Notes under the pieces: model-generated
Database searches by the model: none
What the model was told of the DNA's origin: nothing
What the model saw: the letters and a program-made list of their open reading frames with translations, nothing else
Shown: positions 43,929-56,282 of the stretch, in pieces
Numbering within the stretch: the stretch's first letter is position 1
Layout: each line of letters opens with the position of its first letter
DNA from: Jaapia argillacea MUCL 33604
Lineage: Eukaryota; Basidiomycota; Agaricomycetes; Jaapiales; Jaapiaceae
Direction: 5' to 3'
NCBI GenBank assembly: GCA_000697665.1
Contig: KL197748.1
Span: 74,088 to 138,087 of the forward strand
Length of the DNA stretch: 64,000 nt
Program-made: the position numbers and the translations under genes

Positions 43929-44465
43929 GTGAGTTGCCCAGCGAAGGAGGTGATGTGTTGCTATGTGAACATTGGAGGAACATCAGCGTTTGCGCTATTG
44001 GATTCGGGAAGCACGATGGATTCCCTTAGCCCTAGTTTTGTTACGCTGGCGGGTATTCCGGTGTCGGAATTGGAAACCCCAATTCCACTGCAGTTGGGAT
44101 GTGTTGGGAGTCGATCCACCATTCAATTCGGCACTACTACGGACATTACCTTCGGTCATAACACAATAAAACACTACTTCAACATTGTGAATATTGACCG
44201 GTACGACGCTGTGCTCAGTACAGCGTTCATGTGCAGAATGGGAGTATTGTTGGACTTCAAACATGGTGTATTAAAATTGGGATCCACTCCTGTATCCCTA
44301 TTTAAAGGGGGAGAGGGTCCACAGAGCAATTGTCATGGTCGGCAATTCGATACCAGTGTCACTTTTCAGTCTACCAGAGAGCTATCCCCTGAACCCAAGT
44401 TGGGTTCAGGCAAACAAGTCAGCCAGACGGACTCGTCGTCACGTCTGGTGATTAATCCTAGGTGA
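43929..44465 (+). mobile_element. Retropepsin region of the chromovirus
   Basis: The aspartic protease motif ALLDSGSTMDSLS and the strand YDAVLSTAFMCRMGVLLDF are present, as in Ty3/gypsy proteases. Confidence 0.7.
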
Positions 44466-44705
44466 AGCGAGGCCGTGGGCAATGAACCACCACCCACAAA
44501 AACTTGCAAAGCCATGGTGGAAGAAATCACGGACGAATACTTCTTGCAACGACAAGCTGGTCAGAGTGAGCCTTTTTCTGGGAGCTTCTTCTTTGAAGAA
44601 TCCACGAAAGTTCACCCTTCGTCATCCACGACGAATAATTATTCTGAGGACACCTGTAATGCTTGTCATAATCCTACGTGATCTGACGAACCTACTCCTA
44701 TACCC

Positions 44706-46073
44706 CCTGAGCCAGATGATCTCAAGATCGATCTGGACCTCAGGCAGAAGCTACGTGACAAATGGATGGCTCAATGTACAGACCTGTTGGGTACCATACC
44801 CCTCGAGTTACCCCTGCTTAGAGAGATCAACCATAAGATTCCCTTAGTGGATGAGAACAAACGCTACTCGTACCATTTGCCCTGGTGCGCGGAAGCCTTG
44901 AAGCCTCAGCTGAGAGCAAAGATCAATAGATACCTCCAGGTGGGATGGTGGGAGGAAGCCACTGTCCCCCAGGCAGCTCCCATGCTCACGTTGCTAAAGC
45001 CCAAATCGACTGATATTCGTACTGTTGTTGACTGTTGGAAATGAAACAATAACACCATCAAGGATGTTACCCCGTTTCCTGATCAAGATGAAATCCATCA
45101 TGATGTTGCTCGCGCTAAGGTTAGGTCAAAAATCGACATGTCTGACTCTTACAAGCAAATGCAGGTGGACCCTGATGATGTTTGGAAGACGGCGTTTGCT
45201 ACGGTATACGCTACCTACGTTAGCCATGTTATGCAACAGGGTGACACGAACGCCCCAGCTACTTTTCAATGATTCATGACCCACCTATTCCAAGAATTCA
45301 TTGGCATCTTCATACACGTCTACCTCGATGACATTTTCGTGTTCTCCAACTCACTAGCTGAACACGAAGAGCGCCTGCGTTTGGTGTTCACCAAACTCCG
45401 TGAAGCTAAGCTATATCTCAGCAAAAAGAAGTGTAGTCTGTTCGCAGAGCGCATTGACTGCCTAGGGCATATAATCGATGACAAGGGCATTCATGCCGAT
45501 GCTGATAAAATGGCCAAGGTTCGTGAATGGCGAACCCCTCAAACTTATCATGACGTTCAGCATTTTTTGGGGCTGGTCCAATACCTAGCTCCGTTCATGC
45601 CTGATGTGACCACATTTACCAGCCCTCTATCCAGTATGATCTGCAATGGTCAGGTGTTTGCGTGGAGACCTATCCACGACAAATGCTTTGAAAGTATCAA
45701 GACGTTAGCCTGTCGTACTCCGATCCTTAAACCCATTGATCCCAGCACTGGTGAACCCATATGGGTAATTTGCGATGCCTCCCTGACTGGCATTGGGGCA
45801 CTCTATGGCCAAGGACAGGATTGGCCAATGTGCCAGCCCGCAGGCTTCATGTCCAAAAAGTTCACGAATGCACAACAATCTTATTGCACTTACGAACACG
45901 AGACGATCGCTATCCTTGAGGCTTTGATGAAGTGGGAGGACACGCTTCTGAACAGGAAGATCATCATAATCACAGACCATAAGGCATTGGAATATATGGG
46001 CACCCAGAAGAACTTATCGTACCGACAGGTGCGATGGAATGAGTATCTCAGCCGGTTTGACTACACTATCTGA
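44706..46073 (+). mobile_element. Reverse transcriptase/RNase H region of the chromovirus
   Basis: The catalytic YLDDIFVFS box near 45330, the FLGLVQYLAPFMPD connection and the RNase H words ICDASLTGIGALYGQ and IIITDHKALEYM identify the domain. Confidence 0.8.
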
Positions 46074-46166
46074 TATGTCAAAGGCAAACTCAACAAGGTC
46101 ACCAACTGCTTCTCACGATATTACGAGTCTGACAATTTTGATGAATGGCAGCCTGAGAACGACTAT

Positions 46167-47918
46167 GTGAACGCTGACGTACGACTGGACCTGGATGGGG
46201 ATGCTCTCCCCGTAGCTCAGATCAAAGAGTTTCGAGCCGCTCAAGTGATGACCCCCCGGTCTAAGCTTAAGAAGGTTCCCATTGGCCCTGTAAGACGATC
46301 TGATCGTCTTCAGGACGTCACTGTGACTGAAGAACGACACACAGTGTCTCAGACTATGGCGGAGGCTATGCCCAACGAACCGGAGCCCGTCCCTGCCACA
46401 CGGATTGCTCCTTCTATGGATGACAACCCCACTTTGGCAGAAGCCATGAAGTCCCAACCTTCACTCATGAATCATGTGGAACAGGATACCGATTTCATGA
46501 CCACTGTTAGAAACAGATATTTGGAAGACGGGTTCTTCTCGAAGATCCTCGCCGACGTTAAGGGGTTCTCCCTGTTTTCCGTTAAAGACGGGTTAATCAT
46601 GACCAAAAATCATCAGGGGATGGAAGTGGTGTGTATTCCTTGGGTTATGGTTGGTAAACGATCCCTGCCGGAAATCGCGATCGAACACAGTCATTCAATT
46701 CTCGGACATCTGGGATCATTCAAGACGTCTGAATATGTTCGTCGATGGTACTGGTGGCCCAAGTTGGCTACTATAATCGAGAAATATTGTGATACGTGCA
46801 ATGTATGTGCTACTACCAAGGCTACGGGTCAGAAGCTGATGGGGAAACTCCATTCCCTCCCCATTCCTACCCGACCGTGGGGATCAATAGGGATGGATTT
46901 CGTTGGCCCTTTCCAGCCTTCTGGGGGATTTGATTACTTATGGGTCATCATATGTCGCTTAACCGCTATGGTTCACCTTGTCCCTGTGTTGACTACCGTT
47001 ACCACCTCTGAGCTAGCTTGGATATACCTCGATTGGTATGTCAGACATCATGGTATACCTGACTCTATTGTCTCCAACCGCGATAGCAAGTTCACCTCTC
47101 GCTTCTGGAGGGAGTTGCATCAGTTATTAGGAACAAAACAGTTGATGTCCACGGCGTTCCACCCTCAGACCGATGGGTCTTCGAAACAGGCTATCCACAC
47201 TACCAACCAGGTTATGCAATCACTAGTTCAACCCAATCAGATGGACTGGATCGAGAAGGTACCGCTTATCGAATTTGCCATGAACTCCAGCATCAGTCAG
47301 ACTACTGGGTTCGCTCTGTTCAAGCTGGCGGGACCTATGCCGTCCATGATCCGTCAGCTTAACCTGGTGCCTGCTATTCCTGGAGTAAAGGATTTCGCTC
47401 TCAAGGCTCTAGAGAACTTAGCCAAGGCTCACGACGCTATACTCAAGAGTCAGGTTAATCAGGCATTTCACGCTAATAAGAGACGTCGACCTGACGATCT
47501 GTTCCTGGAAGGGGACCTAGCATTCCTGTACAAGATTCTCATGGCAAACCCCAGTGAATCCACCTATACACTGGAGTTGCCTGAGGCCCTTAAGTCTCGT
47601 CGGATTCACCCGACATTCCATGTTAGCAGGCTGCGAAGGCATGAGAATAACGACGAAGTCATGTTTCCCCATTGTGAGACCAAGGTATTCTATGACGTCG
47701 GAAACGATGATGACACTCAATGGATGGTCGAGGAAATCACGGGCCACCGATGGATGAGGAATAAGTTACAGCTACTGGTGCGATGGACCTACGGCGACGA
47801 AACATGGGAGCTGTTAGCTAACTGCGACGAGCTACAAGCCCTGGATGACTATCTAACACTATGTGGAGTAGCCTCAGCGTCGGCGTTACCCAAAAAGGTA
47901 GTTGCCTTAACGGGCTAG
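46167..47918 (+). mobile_element. Integrase and chromodomain-like end of the chromovirus
   Basis: An H2C2 zinc-binding half (HSHSILGHLGSF..CDTCNVC) is followed by the core (GMDFVGPFQPSGGFDYLWVI, STAFHPQTDGSSKQ), the HPTFHVSRLRRH module and a C-terminal chromodomain-like stretch (LLVRWTYGDETWELLANCDE). This places the element in the chromovirus clade. Confidence 0.8.
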
Positions 47919-48057
47919 TTGGCGATTACAAATACTGTACAGTATCAGGCCATAATACCCTTGTGCCATAGAACTCTCTCTTTCAATCGACCGCCACAGT
48001 CGACGACTCGTCTAAATCTCTGCTGTTGACTCACTTTACTATCTTTTAATTTCTGAC

Positions 48058-50006
48058 ATGGCCAAAGACAAGCATGGCAATAAGCGCCATCGTTCTTGAT
48101 CCCCTCGTCCTCGCTCCTGCTCCCAGACCCGCCATGGGGACAGTCAACATAGCGAAAGGGGACCTTCCACGAGCTCCGAAGAGGGCGGCAGATCCGCTCA
48201 TACTAGTTCGTATGTCTCTGGTTCTGAAAATCACTCCCATTCCTCTCATCACAATCGAGGAGAGGGATCGTCTCGATCCAATCGGATGCATGAGCTTGGC
48301 TCCCAAGGCCAATCCGCCTGGATCTACAGCCAAATGTTTGGAGTCCCTTTACACGAGGACTGTGCGATCTGTAACCGCTATTTCACCCATGGCATAGCTG
48401 ACGAAGCTAGATTCCACGCGCACATCAACGCTCAAGCCAAGTCCCTTCGTTCCTCATCAGATGCTCTCCGTCAACTACAAGCCAACACGGCTTGTCTCGA
48501 AGCCCAGGCTACTTCAAATGAAGTCCACGCCCAAGGACTAGTATCCTGAGTAGCTGAGCTGGAGGCGGAGGCCTGTGAACAGGAATCTGCTGTCCTACGA
48601 GCCAATACCGTGTTAGCGGACACCCAGCGTCGTCTCAAGGAAGCCCAAGCCCGTATCACTACTGGTACTGCCGAACTGGCGTATATGCAAGGTCAATTGG
48701 ACCACATGAATCGTTTCTCCAGGCGTGGTGGTTACGCCCCCTGTCGACCTTTCTGAGGATGACAAGGAAACCAGACAACAGTTGCAGCCTCAGGCAGCAA
48801 TGCTGTTGGTATGTCATCTGTGCACAAAGTGTTCATAAAAAATAACTATATTTCTATGGTGTTTAAGAACCGCTTAATGACTCTTCTTCAACAGTCGGTT
48901 GGGGCAATGGTGACCTCGCCCAACCTTCTACTGGTGGTTGGGGTTCGAACACCCAGGACGTCCCTCCCGCTGCATCCGAAGGCGGATGGGGCAATGTCGA
49001 TGCAGCTCCTGTGCAGGAAGCCACTGCTCGTCATCCTGCCCCTGCTCCTATCAGTGAGGCCCCAGTACTACCGACAGAACGTTGACAGGACGATGGTGGA
49101 GCGATGGTAAGCAGTCAGAACTGTGCATCCCAGCCTCCTCCTGCCTGTGGAAATCGTTCTCTTAGGGGAGGGGTTCAGCCCGATCATTACAGTGTGCCGG
49201 GTGTTCGAGCTCGTCAAGAAGCCACCTGTCACAATAACGACGCTGATATCGTCTGTCCCATTCCATTTGTTCAACCCGACAATTTCAACAATGTTCGTGA
49301 ATGGTTGGCCTATTTCGAGCAGTCTCCAGGAGAACGCCCTCTTGGGGTCCCCCTAGAGAGTAGCCTCGAGCAAATCGACATAATTCAGGTGTGGTTGTGG
49401 ATCAACACTGCGGCTGCCCCCCTATCTAGAGAGGATTGCCAATTGTTCTCGACCAGCACTCTCAGTCTCATGTGGACACCTGGTACATTCGCCAACTATC
49501 GTCAGGCGAATCTGTGCGAGGAAGTCTTCGACATCACTCACTTCTCAGGCGATCCAACCTCCCCAGATCAAGTACTCGAGTACTGGAATGATACTGGGAT
49601 AACGTTGGATCAAGCCGCCATGTTCACTCAATTCTATAACTATCACTCTGCTGCTCAAGCACACCCTGCCACTCGTTGTCCAGCTCGTCGAGGCACCAAA
49701 GCCTCAATCACTGATAGCACTCCAACGGCTTCAACGTCGGGTCAGAGGAACCCCTCTACTGATATCCCTCGCCCATTGGCCACAGACGACCCTATGGGTG
49801 AACGAGTTGACTACGGCGATGACAACAGCACTGATGGTGACATCTCGTTGTCCCCCAAGGCTTTGGCTCTCGGGCAGATGGGTATGGCCCTTACTGCGAT
49901 TGCCATGGTGGTGGGGATTATTCCCCCTGACCCTGAAGGCCGCATTGCTCCAAGCCTCGAGCCCGTTGTTGATACCAGGTCGCTGGTGGATGACGACCAC
50001 AACTAA
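48058..50006 (+). mobile_element. Extra 3' frames of the chromovirus, function unknown
   Basis: About 2 kb between integrase and the 3' LTR encode protein-like sequence: a Ser/His-rich region with a coiled-coil-like stretch (LRQLQANTACLEAQATSNE near 48470), then an acidic region (NFNNVREWLAYFEQSP near 49290; FDITHFSGDPTSPDQVLEYW near 49540) ending with a hydrophobic segment (MGMALTAIAMVVGIIPP). No known retroviral-type domain is recognised. Confidence 0.5.
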
Positions 50007-50183
50007 TCATTTCTTCTCGTGATTGAAGTCGGGTGCCCTTGGCGCCACGAGCCTCATGCTCTCTCTCTCGCAAGTTCCAACGTTTCTTCTCGGTCGTCAT
50101 CCTCGCCCCCTTTTCTTTTATCATTGTTTCAGATATCCTCAAGATCTCGGAATCCCTGGTGGAGTTGGTTCTAATGGGGAGGA

Positions 50184-50449
50184 TGTAAGGATGTGGGTCC
50201 TTGGTGGACGGGTCGTGGGACTCTCAGGACTTGTGGTGGACTGTCGTTAGTTGTTATGTTGGTTGAGTCTTCGTTAGCCACTGGCGCGGCTTCCCTCTCT
50301 CAGATTACTTTGTGCCTATGCTCATCTTGTTGTCTCCTCAGCTCTATTCTCTACTCTTGTGTCTTTCGTGCCTAGTTACTGCTCTTCTATATAAGACGGG
50401 TAACGGTTCTCTCAGAGTGACTCTAAGGGTTGAGACTAGACTTCTTACA
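50184..50449 (+). repeat. 3' LTR of the chromovirus
   Basis: 266 bp, matching 39787-40051 with about a dozen differences, mostly transitions. Confidence 0.9.
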
Positions 50450-51751
50450 GTGGGAGGCCTCGACATTGTCGACAGGCTCACGGCGTTGGTCGAAGTCGAT
50501 CAGACGTCACAAATCTGTGACTTGGGTGGCATAATGTGATGGCTGTTCATGACGCTGGACATTCAGTGGACTCTACGATCATTCCACCATGGACTCTACG
50601 TGGAGATGTTCTCCGATGATGATGTGATCGTCCCAAAGAAACATGTTCAAATCCATGGCAAGCCAATATTACAGCCAGGCTATAACCTCACTTACCCAAA
50701 CCACATCGACCTTTCTGAAAATTTCCCATTCAACTCCAAATTCAACAAGAATATTCGTCTCTGTCAATTGCAGAGTTGGCTAAAGATGGTCATCTCCATC
50801 GTGCAACTAGTGTACTCCTCTATCACTTTATATGAGACCCATGGGGATCAACTGAATTGGTACAGTTACACCACCTTCAGTTTATCTGTCTTCCCCTATA
50901 CGTTCATCTCCCTTGCCAACTTCATCGTCGTTGGCCTGATCGGCGAGTATCTGTGCTTGTACATGCTCTGAACAGCAATCATGAATGAATGTGAGAGACG
51001 GGGAGGATCATTCATGGGAGCCATTGGCAATTGCGTGGGGGATGATTCTCTCCAGTGTCTATGTGTTTTGGATATGTCCCATATGGGCCACTGTTGGGGA
51101 AGCTTCACCTGTGCAACAGTCTCAGTGGAAGGAGAAGTGCAAGGGAATACTGAGAGGTTAGCAGAGGTCAACGGTGAGAGCAAGGAGAACCATGGATTGT
51201 GGACAGAGGACAGCATGGGGTTATTGCCAAAGACATTGATTGTTACAGTCAAGGGAGTCACAAGGAAGTTCGAGTATCGGCATTGGGAACATGAAGCTCA
51301 CTACGTCTTTGAGCTATTATTGTATGCCAATCAAGACTACATTCCTAGCAGAGGCTTTGTTGACACCAGACTATCATTATTCATGTGGGGATTAGCCTGG
51401 TTGGGGCTAGTTCTGGTCGTGACACTGGCATCCATGTTGCTCCCATACATAGTCATCTTTGCTCTTAGTAAGTTCAAGGCAGGAGGGAGTACCTTGGCGC
51501 AGAGAGCCTGGATGATGAGTTGGATAGCCTCAGGTCAACTCCTTTTCATTTTCTTCGCTGGCCAATACTTCGTAAACCCCCATTTTAGGCTGGCAACATT
51601 CTCAATACAACGTCACCACCTTACAAGTTCCATCATGGGCAATAAGCTGCTCCTGTGTCTCCTCATCTTTGCAATTCCTGCCATCGGGGGCTTCATCACT
51701 GTTGGGAAAATGCTCACAGAATTTGGTACTTGTTCACTCACCCCAACTTGA
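50450..51751 (+). pseudogene. 3' part of the basidiomycete multi-pass membrane protein gene
   Basis: The reading resumes immediately after the LTR: GGLDIVDRLTALVEVDQTSQ, then DIQWTLRSFHHGLYVEMFSD, KPILQPGYNLTYP, VQLVYSSITLYETHGDQLNW and ANFIVVGLIGEYLCLYML. After an in-frame TGA it goes on with TAIMNECERRGGSFMGAIG. Hydrophobic helices follow (GLVLVVTLASMLLPYIVIFA; SWIASGQLLFIFFAGQYFV; LLLCLLIFAIPAIGGFITVG), with the stop at 51749-51751. This is the expected C-terminal half of the family that begins at 38204. Two TGA codons (about 50536 and 50969) fall where CGA would keep the frame. The gene is inactivated by the retroelement and by these stops. Confidence 0.65.
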
Positions 51752-51787
51752 ACATGAAGGTTATCTCCATCTTTTTATTACAGCTTC

Positions 51788-52099
51788 TTATTCCGCTTTT
51801 TCAGCTATTTACCATTCTAGGTAACTTCCTAGTCAATTATATAATCAACTTGCATCACCCAGCAATTCAGCAGGGTTGTCATACCCCATAATTTTGTATA
51901 ATTTGCTTTCCCAGCAATTTTACAATTCCTGGCTGATGTTCTACAATTCTGAGAAGTATTGTACAAAAGCTCTACTCAAACAATTGTACAAAAGCCTAGC
52001 CTACATCTCCAATAGAGAGTCTTGTAATAAAAAGATGGGTGTACTACAACATGCCTTGTACCACAAAGCTGTGGTATTGTATAAAAGATAATCAGGACC
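51788..52099 (+). repeat. 312-bp direct repeat, copy 1
   Basis: Begins TTATTCCGCTTTTTCAGC and ends near TCAGGACC. Copy 2 lies at 56283-56594 in the same orientation with only scattered differences. It is AT-rich with repeated TTGTACAAAA and AATTTTACAATT words, and no coding frame is supported. Confidence 0.85.
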
Positions 52100-52541
52100 T
52101 CTCTTTGCCACTTTCTGTCAACCTTACCATTGAAATCGCCTCTCTCCACAACCATCTCCTTGATATTGGAAGTTGTGGTGTATCAGGTGTAGTTGAGCAT
52201 GCACACGCCGAGTTACCAGTGAGTCTTGTCTTCATGATGATCCTCTGCTAGAATACTGATAACATTTTGAAAGCACTACTTTGTCAACGACATTCAAGGG
52301 GGTCCGACATCCACCCAAGATGACTCTCTGTCTGATTTACCTGATCTTGAGGATGTAGAACTGTATGAAGTTATCTTACCTGTTAAGGAGCATGAATAAT
52401 CAGTGTTCCTTCGTAATCTTGAATCAATGGCATGCATTGAATACCTGCCTGTACATGCAGGTACCTGAACCCATGGGTAACTGGCATACCTGTGCATCCG
52501 AATCCACAGATACAGGTATCCACTTGTACTTTACCTAGTGA
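52100..52541. other. No gene recognised
   Basis: A short protein-like frame near 52310 (DSLSDLPDLEDVELYEVIL, stop at 52399) and several TACCTG/CAGGTA words near 52440-52530 are present. Neither is enough to call a gene or a regulatory array. Confidence 0.3.
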
Positions 52542-53142
52542 GTGTGGGTGGGCTTTGAGAAAGTTGGCATAACTGTAGGTATGGATTTGGATGCATCCGC
52601 AGATGTATCTGTGCTGAGCCTTACCCTTCAGCTATCATTCAGTTACTGTTCCAGCTACGGCTACTTTTTCAACACCCGTTCCATCTATCTCGGTCCAGCC
52701 CTCGCATCCATCCACCTTCCCAACCTTAGTACCCTCAGACTCAGCTTCATTGAATGCGACCCTAGAGTCTTCTCTGAATTCCTTGTAAACAACCCAACAA
52801 TCAAGGTTTTAGACTTGTATGCATGTTTTCCACATGTCTATTCTGGTGGGAAGCGTCCTGATATCCTCGTACACCTTTTGCACAGAGCTCTGCCGAACTT
52901 GAAAGACCACTCTGGGGGGTGGTACACCTGGACTTCGTTATGTAGGGCAAAACCTCCCTTACGCATAATCCGGTGAGTGAGTTGTTGGGTTTGGAGAATG
53001 GGTGGGTATCAAGATGTAGCTTTGGAGATGTTTGGCTGTTTTAGGGGGACTTTGGAGGCTGTGTATGCTGTGTGTAATTATCATGGTGGGCCGGAGTGGA
53101 TTCAGAGGGCTCTGCCAGACATCCTAGTTGATTGTCCATAGC
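52542..53142 (+). pseudogene. F-box/leucine-rich-repeat-like protein, C-terminal fragment
   Basis: The first part reads LPNLSTLRLSFIECDPRVFS, EFLVNNPTIKVLDLYACFP and ILVHLLHRALPNLK, leucine-rich units typical of the many basidiomycete F-box proteins. After a likely short intron (GTGAGT at about 52973), a second exon gives ALEMFGCFRGTLEAVYAVCN and EWIQRALPDILVDCP with a TAG at 53142, also typical of the C-terminal end of that family. No F-box is found upstream, so the gene is truncated or its 5' exons are lost in repeats. The ATG at 52542 is only the first in frame. Confidence 0.5.
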
Positions 53143-53418
53143 TCTTGTTGTGATGAAGATTGTATTTTGTCATCCACTATGTGTCAAATTGAACTGTTGT
53201 GATTCTTGACACTTTGGTTCCACTCTCCCTTCTGCGCTCAATTCAAATATAAATACAAGAAGCTCACATTCGTTGGTGCAAGATGAGAGACAGTACATAC
53301 TTATCTATACAGCCCATATGTTGTAAACAAGTACATCAAACTACGAAGACCAAAATCAAGCCTGAGCATGTGAAAGTCCATTGATGAGATTGATATATCT
53401 GCCCTCTTCAGTCCCATA
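53143..53418. other. No gene recognised
   Basis: AT-rich sequence between the gene fragment and the palindrome. Nothing identifiable. Confidence 0.5.
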
Positions 53419-54374
53419 CCAGAATAAATGGTTAAAAATCAGAATAAAATCAGAATATAATCTAGTGAGCATTGGTCAGTGCTGGACAACAATTTGGGGC
53501 TGTTTGGCAGGTCACATGACTGCCTAAATAGGGAAATTGATCAATATGGCCCAAAAAAATGTGGGGAAAATCTGGAAAAATCAGAATAAATTATACTAGG
53601 GATAGGGTAGGGGTTAGGGGCACTTTGGTACTGTTTGACAGGTCACATGACCTGCCTAAAATGGTACATCAGTCAATTCAGCTGGGGAAATGCCAGAAAA
53701 TCAGGAAAAATCAGAATAAAATGCTGCTCATCTGGAGAGATACCCTGACTATGTGTGAATGATGACATAATATCCTAATTTGGTGATGTTTCTTATATGT
53801 ACCTAATAAAATCAGGAAAAATCAGGGAAAATCATAGAAATATATTCACATTGCTATGGTGTCATGTGACTGATATGCTATGCCTAAAAAGGAAATTTTC
53901 ACAACTAATAGAAAATCAGTTGAAAGCATAATAGGCAGTAGGTACTTTATGGAATATTACCAAATTTGGAAATTTTAACATTGTGGTCTCAATAGGTAGC
54001 CTGAATCTAGGGCTACCCAGATCTATCACTGTATCACTTGTAGCATTGTTTATTATGCTGCTATGGGGTAAACAAAGTTGAAAAGTGTTGTATTTAAAAT
54101 TTGTTTTGCATTTTGCCAGAGGTACAGTGGCTGGAATCAGGTAAGGATGCCCATTCTGAGGTCTCCTAGGTGGGATCTATAATCCTAGATACTTACATCA
54201 ACATTCCCACAATATTATTTTTCCACTGAAAATATTTTCGAAAGGTGGAAATCAGTCATTTGGGAGATAGTTTGATGTGCCAGTGATATTGAGTCCTCAG
54301 AAGTGGGGACTACAATCCTAGATACTCACATTGTCCATTTTGGCACCTTCACTTTTACTGAAAATGAACAGTTG
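53419..54374 (+). repeat. Left arm of a 2.86-kb palindrome
   Basis: The 956 bases beginning CCAGAATAAATGG are the near-exact reverse complement of 55323-56278, also 956 bases. It contains many short AAAATCAGGAAAAATCAG words. No coding frame is supported. Confidence 0.9.
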
Positions 54375-55171
54375 NNNNNNNNNNNNNNNNNNNNNNNNNN
54401 NNNNNNNNNNNNNNNNNNNNNNNNNNNNNNNNNNNNNNNNNNNNNNNNNNNNNNNNNNNNNNNNNNNNNNNNNNNNNNNNNNNNNNNNNNNNNNNNNNNN
54501 NNNNNNNNNNNNNNNNNNNNNNNNNNNNNNNNNNNNNNNNNNNNNNNNNNNNNNNNNNNNNNNNNNNNNNNNNNNNNNNNNNNNNNNNNNNNNNNNNNNN
54601 NNNNNNNNNNNNNNNNNNNNNNNNNNNNNNNNNNNNNNNNNNNNNNNNNNNNNNNNNNNNNNNNNNNNNNNNNNNNNNNNNNNNNNNNNNNNNNNNNNNN
54701 NNNNNNNNNNNNNNNNNNNNNNNNNNNNNNNNNNNNNNNNNNNNNNNNNNNNNNNNNNNNNNNNNNNNNNNNNNNNNNNNNNNNNNNNNNNNNNNNNNNN
54801 NNNNNNNNNNNNNNNNNNNNNNNNNNNNNNNNNNNNNNNNNNNNNNNNNNNNNNNNNNNNNNNNNNNNNNNNNNNNNNNNNNNNNNNNNNNNNNNNNNNN
54901 NNNNNNNNNNNNNNNNNNNNNNNNNNNNNNNNNNNNNNNNNNNNNNNNNNNNNNNNNNNNNNNNNNNNNNNNNNNNNNNNNNNNNNNNNNNNNNNNNNNN
55001 NNNNNNNNNNNNNNNNNNNNNNNNNNNNNNNNNNNNNNNNNNNNNNNNNNNNNNNNNNNNNNNNNNNNNNNNNNNNNNNNNNNNNNNNNNNNNNNNNNNN
55101 NNNNNNNNNNNNNNNNNNNNNNNNNNNNNNNNNNNNNNNNNNNNNNNNNNNNNNNNNNNNNNNNNNNNNNN
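54375..55171. other. Assembly gap (797 Ns)
   Basis: Unknown bases at the centre of the palindrome. Reading frames drawn through them are meaningless. The 151 bases after the gap (55172-55322) have no partner on the left, so their partner should lie inside the gap. Confidence 1.
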
Positions 55172-55322
55172 CCAACCTCAGATGTAAAAATGGGTGAAAA
55201 CCAAATCTTACAGTCATCTCAAACCAATTATCTCAGGTCATAGACCAATATGAGAGACCTCCGGAATGAATGTCTTACCACCCTCCTTTCACCAAGCACC
55301 TGGCAAATCTAAAATTGGTGGT

Positions 55323-56278
55323 CAACTGTTCATTTTCAGTAAAAGTGAAGGTGCCAAAATGGACAATGTGAGTATCTAGGATTGTAGTCCCCACTTCTGA
55401 GGACTCAATATCACTGGCACATCAAACTATCTCCCAAATGACTGATTTCCACCTTTTGAAAATATTTTCAGTGGAAAAACAATATTGTGGGAATGTTGAT
55501 GTAAGTATCTAGGATTATAGATCCCACCTAGGAGACCCCAGAATGGGCATCCTTACCTGATTCCAGCCACTGTACCTCTGGCAAAATGCAAAACAAAATT
55601 TAAATGCAACACTTTTCAACTTTGTTTGCCCCATAGCAGCACAATAAACAATGCTACAAGTGATACGGTGATAGATCTGGGTAGCCCTAGATTCAGGCTA
55701 CCTATTGAGACCACAATGTTAAAATTTCCAAATTTGATAATATTCCATAAAGTACCTACTGCCTATTATGCTTTCAACTGATTTTCTATTAGTTGTGAAA
55801 ATTTCCTTTTTAGGCATAGCATATCAGTCACATGACACCATAGCAATGTGAATATATTTCTATGATTTTCCCTGATTTTTCCTGATTTTATTAGGTACAT
55901 ATAAGAAACATCACCAAATTAGGATATTATGTCATCATTCACACATAGTCAGGGTATCTCTCCAGATGAGCAGCATTTTATTCTGATTTTTCCTGATTTT
56001 CTGGCATTTCCCTAGCTGGATTGACTGATGTACCATTTTAGGCAGGTCATGTGACCTGTCAAACAGTACCAAAGTGCCCCTAACCCCTACCCCATCCCTA
56101 GTATAATTTATTCTGATTTTTCCGGATTTTCCCTACATTTTTTTGGGCCATATTGATCAATTTCCCTATTTAGGCAGTCATGTGACCTGCCAAACAGCCC
56201 CAAATTGTTGTCCAGCACTGATCAATGCTCACTAGATTATATTCTGATTTTATTCTGATTTTTAACCATTTATTCTGG
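55323..56278 (-). repeat. Right arm of the 2.86-kb palindrome
   Basis: Reverse complement of 53419-54374, with only scattered single-base differences. It ends CCATTTATTCTGG, directly followed by copy 2 of the 312-bp direct repeat. Confidence 0.9.
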
Positions 56279-56282
56279 CTTT

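Larger units (their letters stand above)
39787..50449 (+). mobile_element. Ty3/gypsy (chromovirus) LTR retrotransposon, nearly full-length, broken
   Basis: The element has two LTRs, a gag region with a zinc knuckle, protease, reverse transcriptase, RNase H, integrase and a chromodomain-like end, in the Ty3/gypsy order, plus further reading frames before gag and after integrase. LTRs begin TGTAAGG and end TTCTTACA. The 5-bp flanks are GCGGG (39782-39786) and GTGGG (50450-50454), one transition apart, which fits a target-site duplication. The two LTRs are about 96 percent identical by eye, so the insertion is fairly young. The coding regions carry several breaks. It lies within a host membrane-protein gene. 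Confidence 0.9.

Noticed and set aside
52403-52560. Repeated TACCTG/CAGGTA words suggesting a regulatory array
   Set aside because: Only a few irregularly spaced copies near no active gene start; too weak to call.
54303-55217. Frames of nearly 300 codons on both strands
   Set aside because: They consist almost wholly of unknown residues across the assembly gap.
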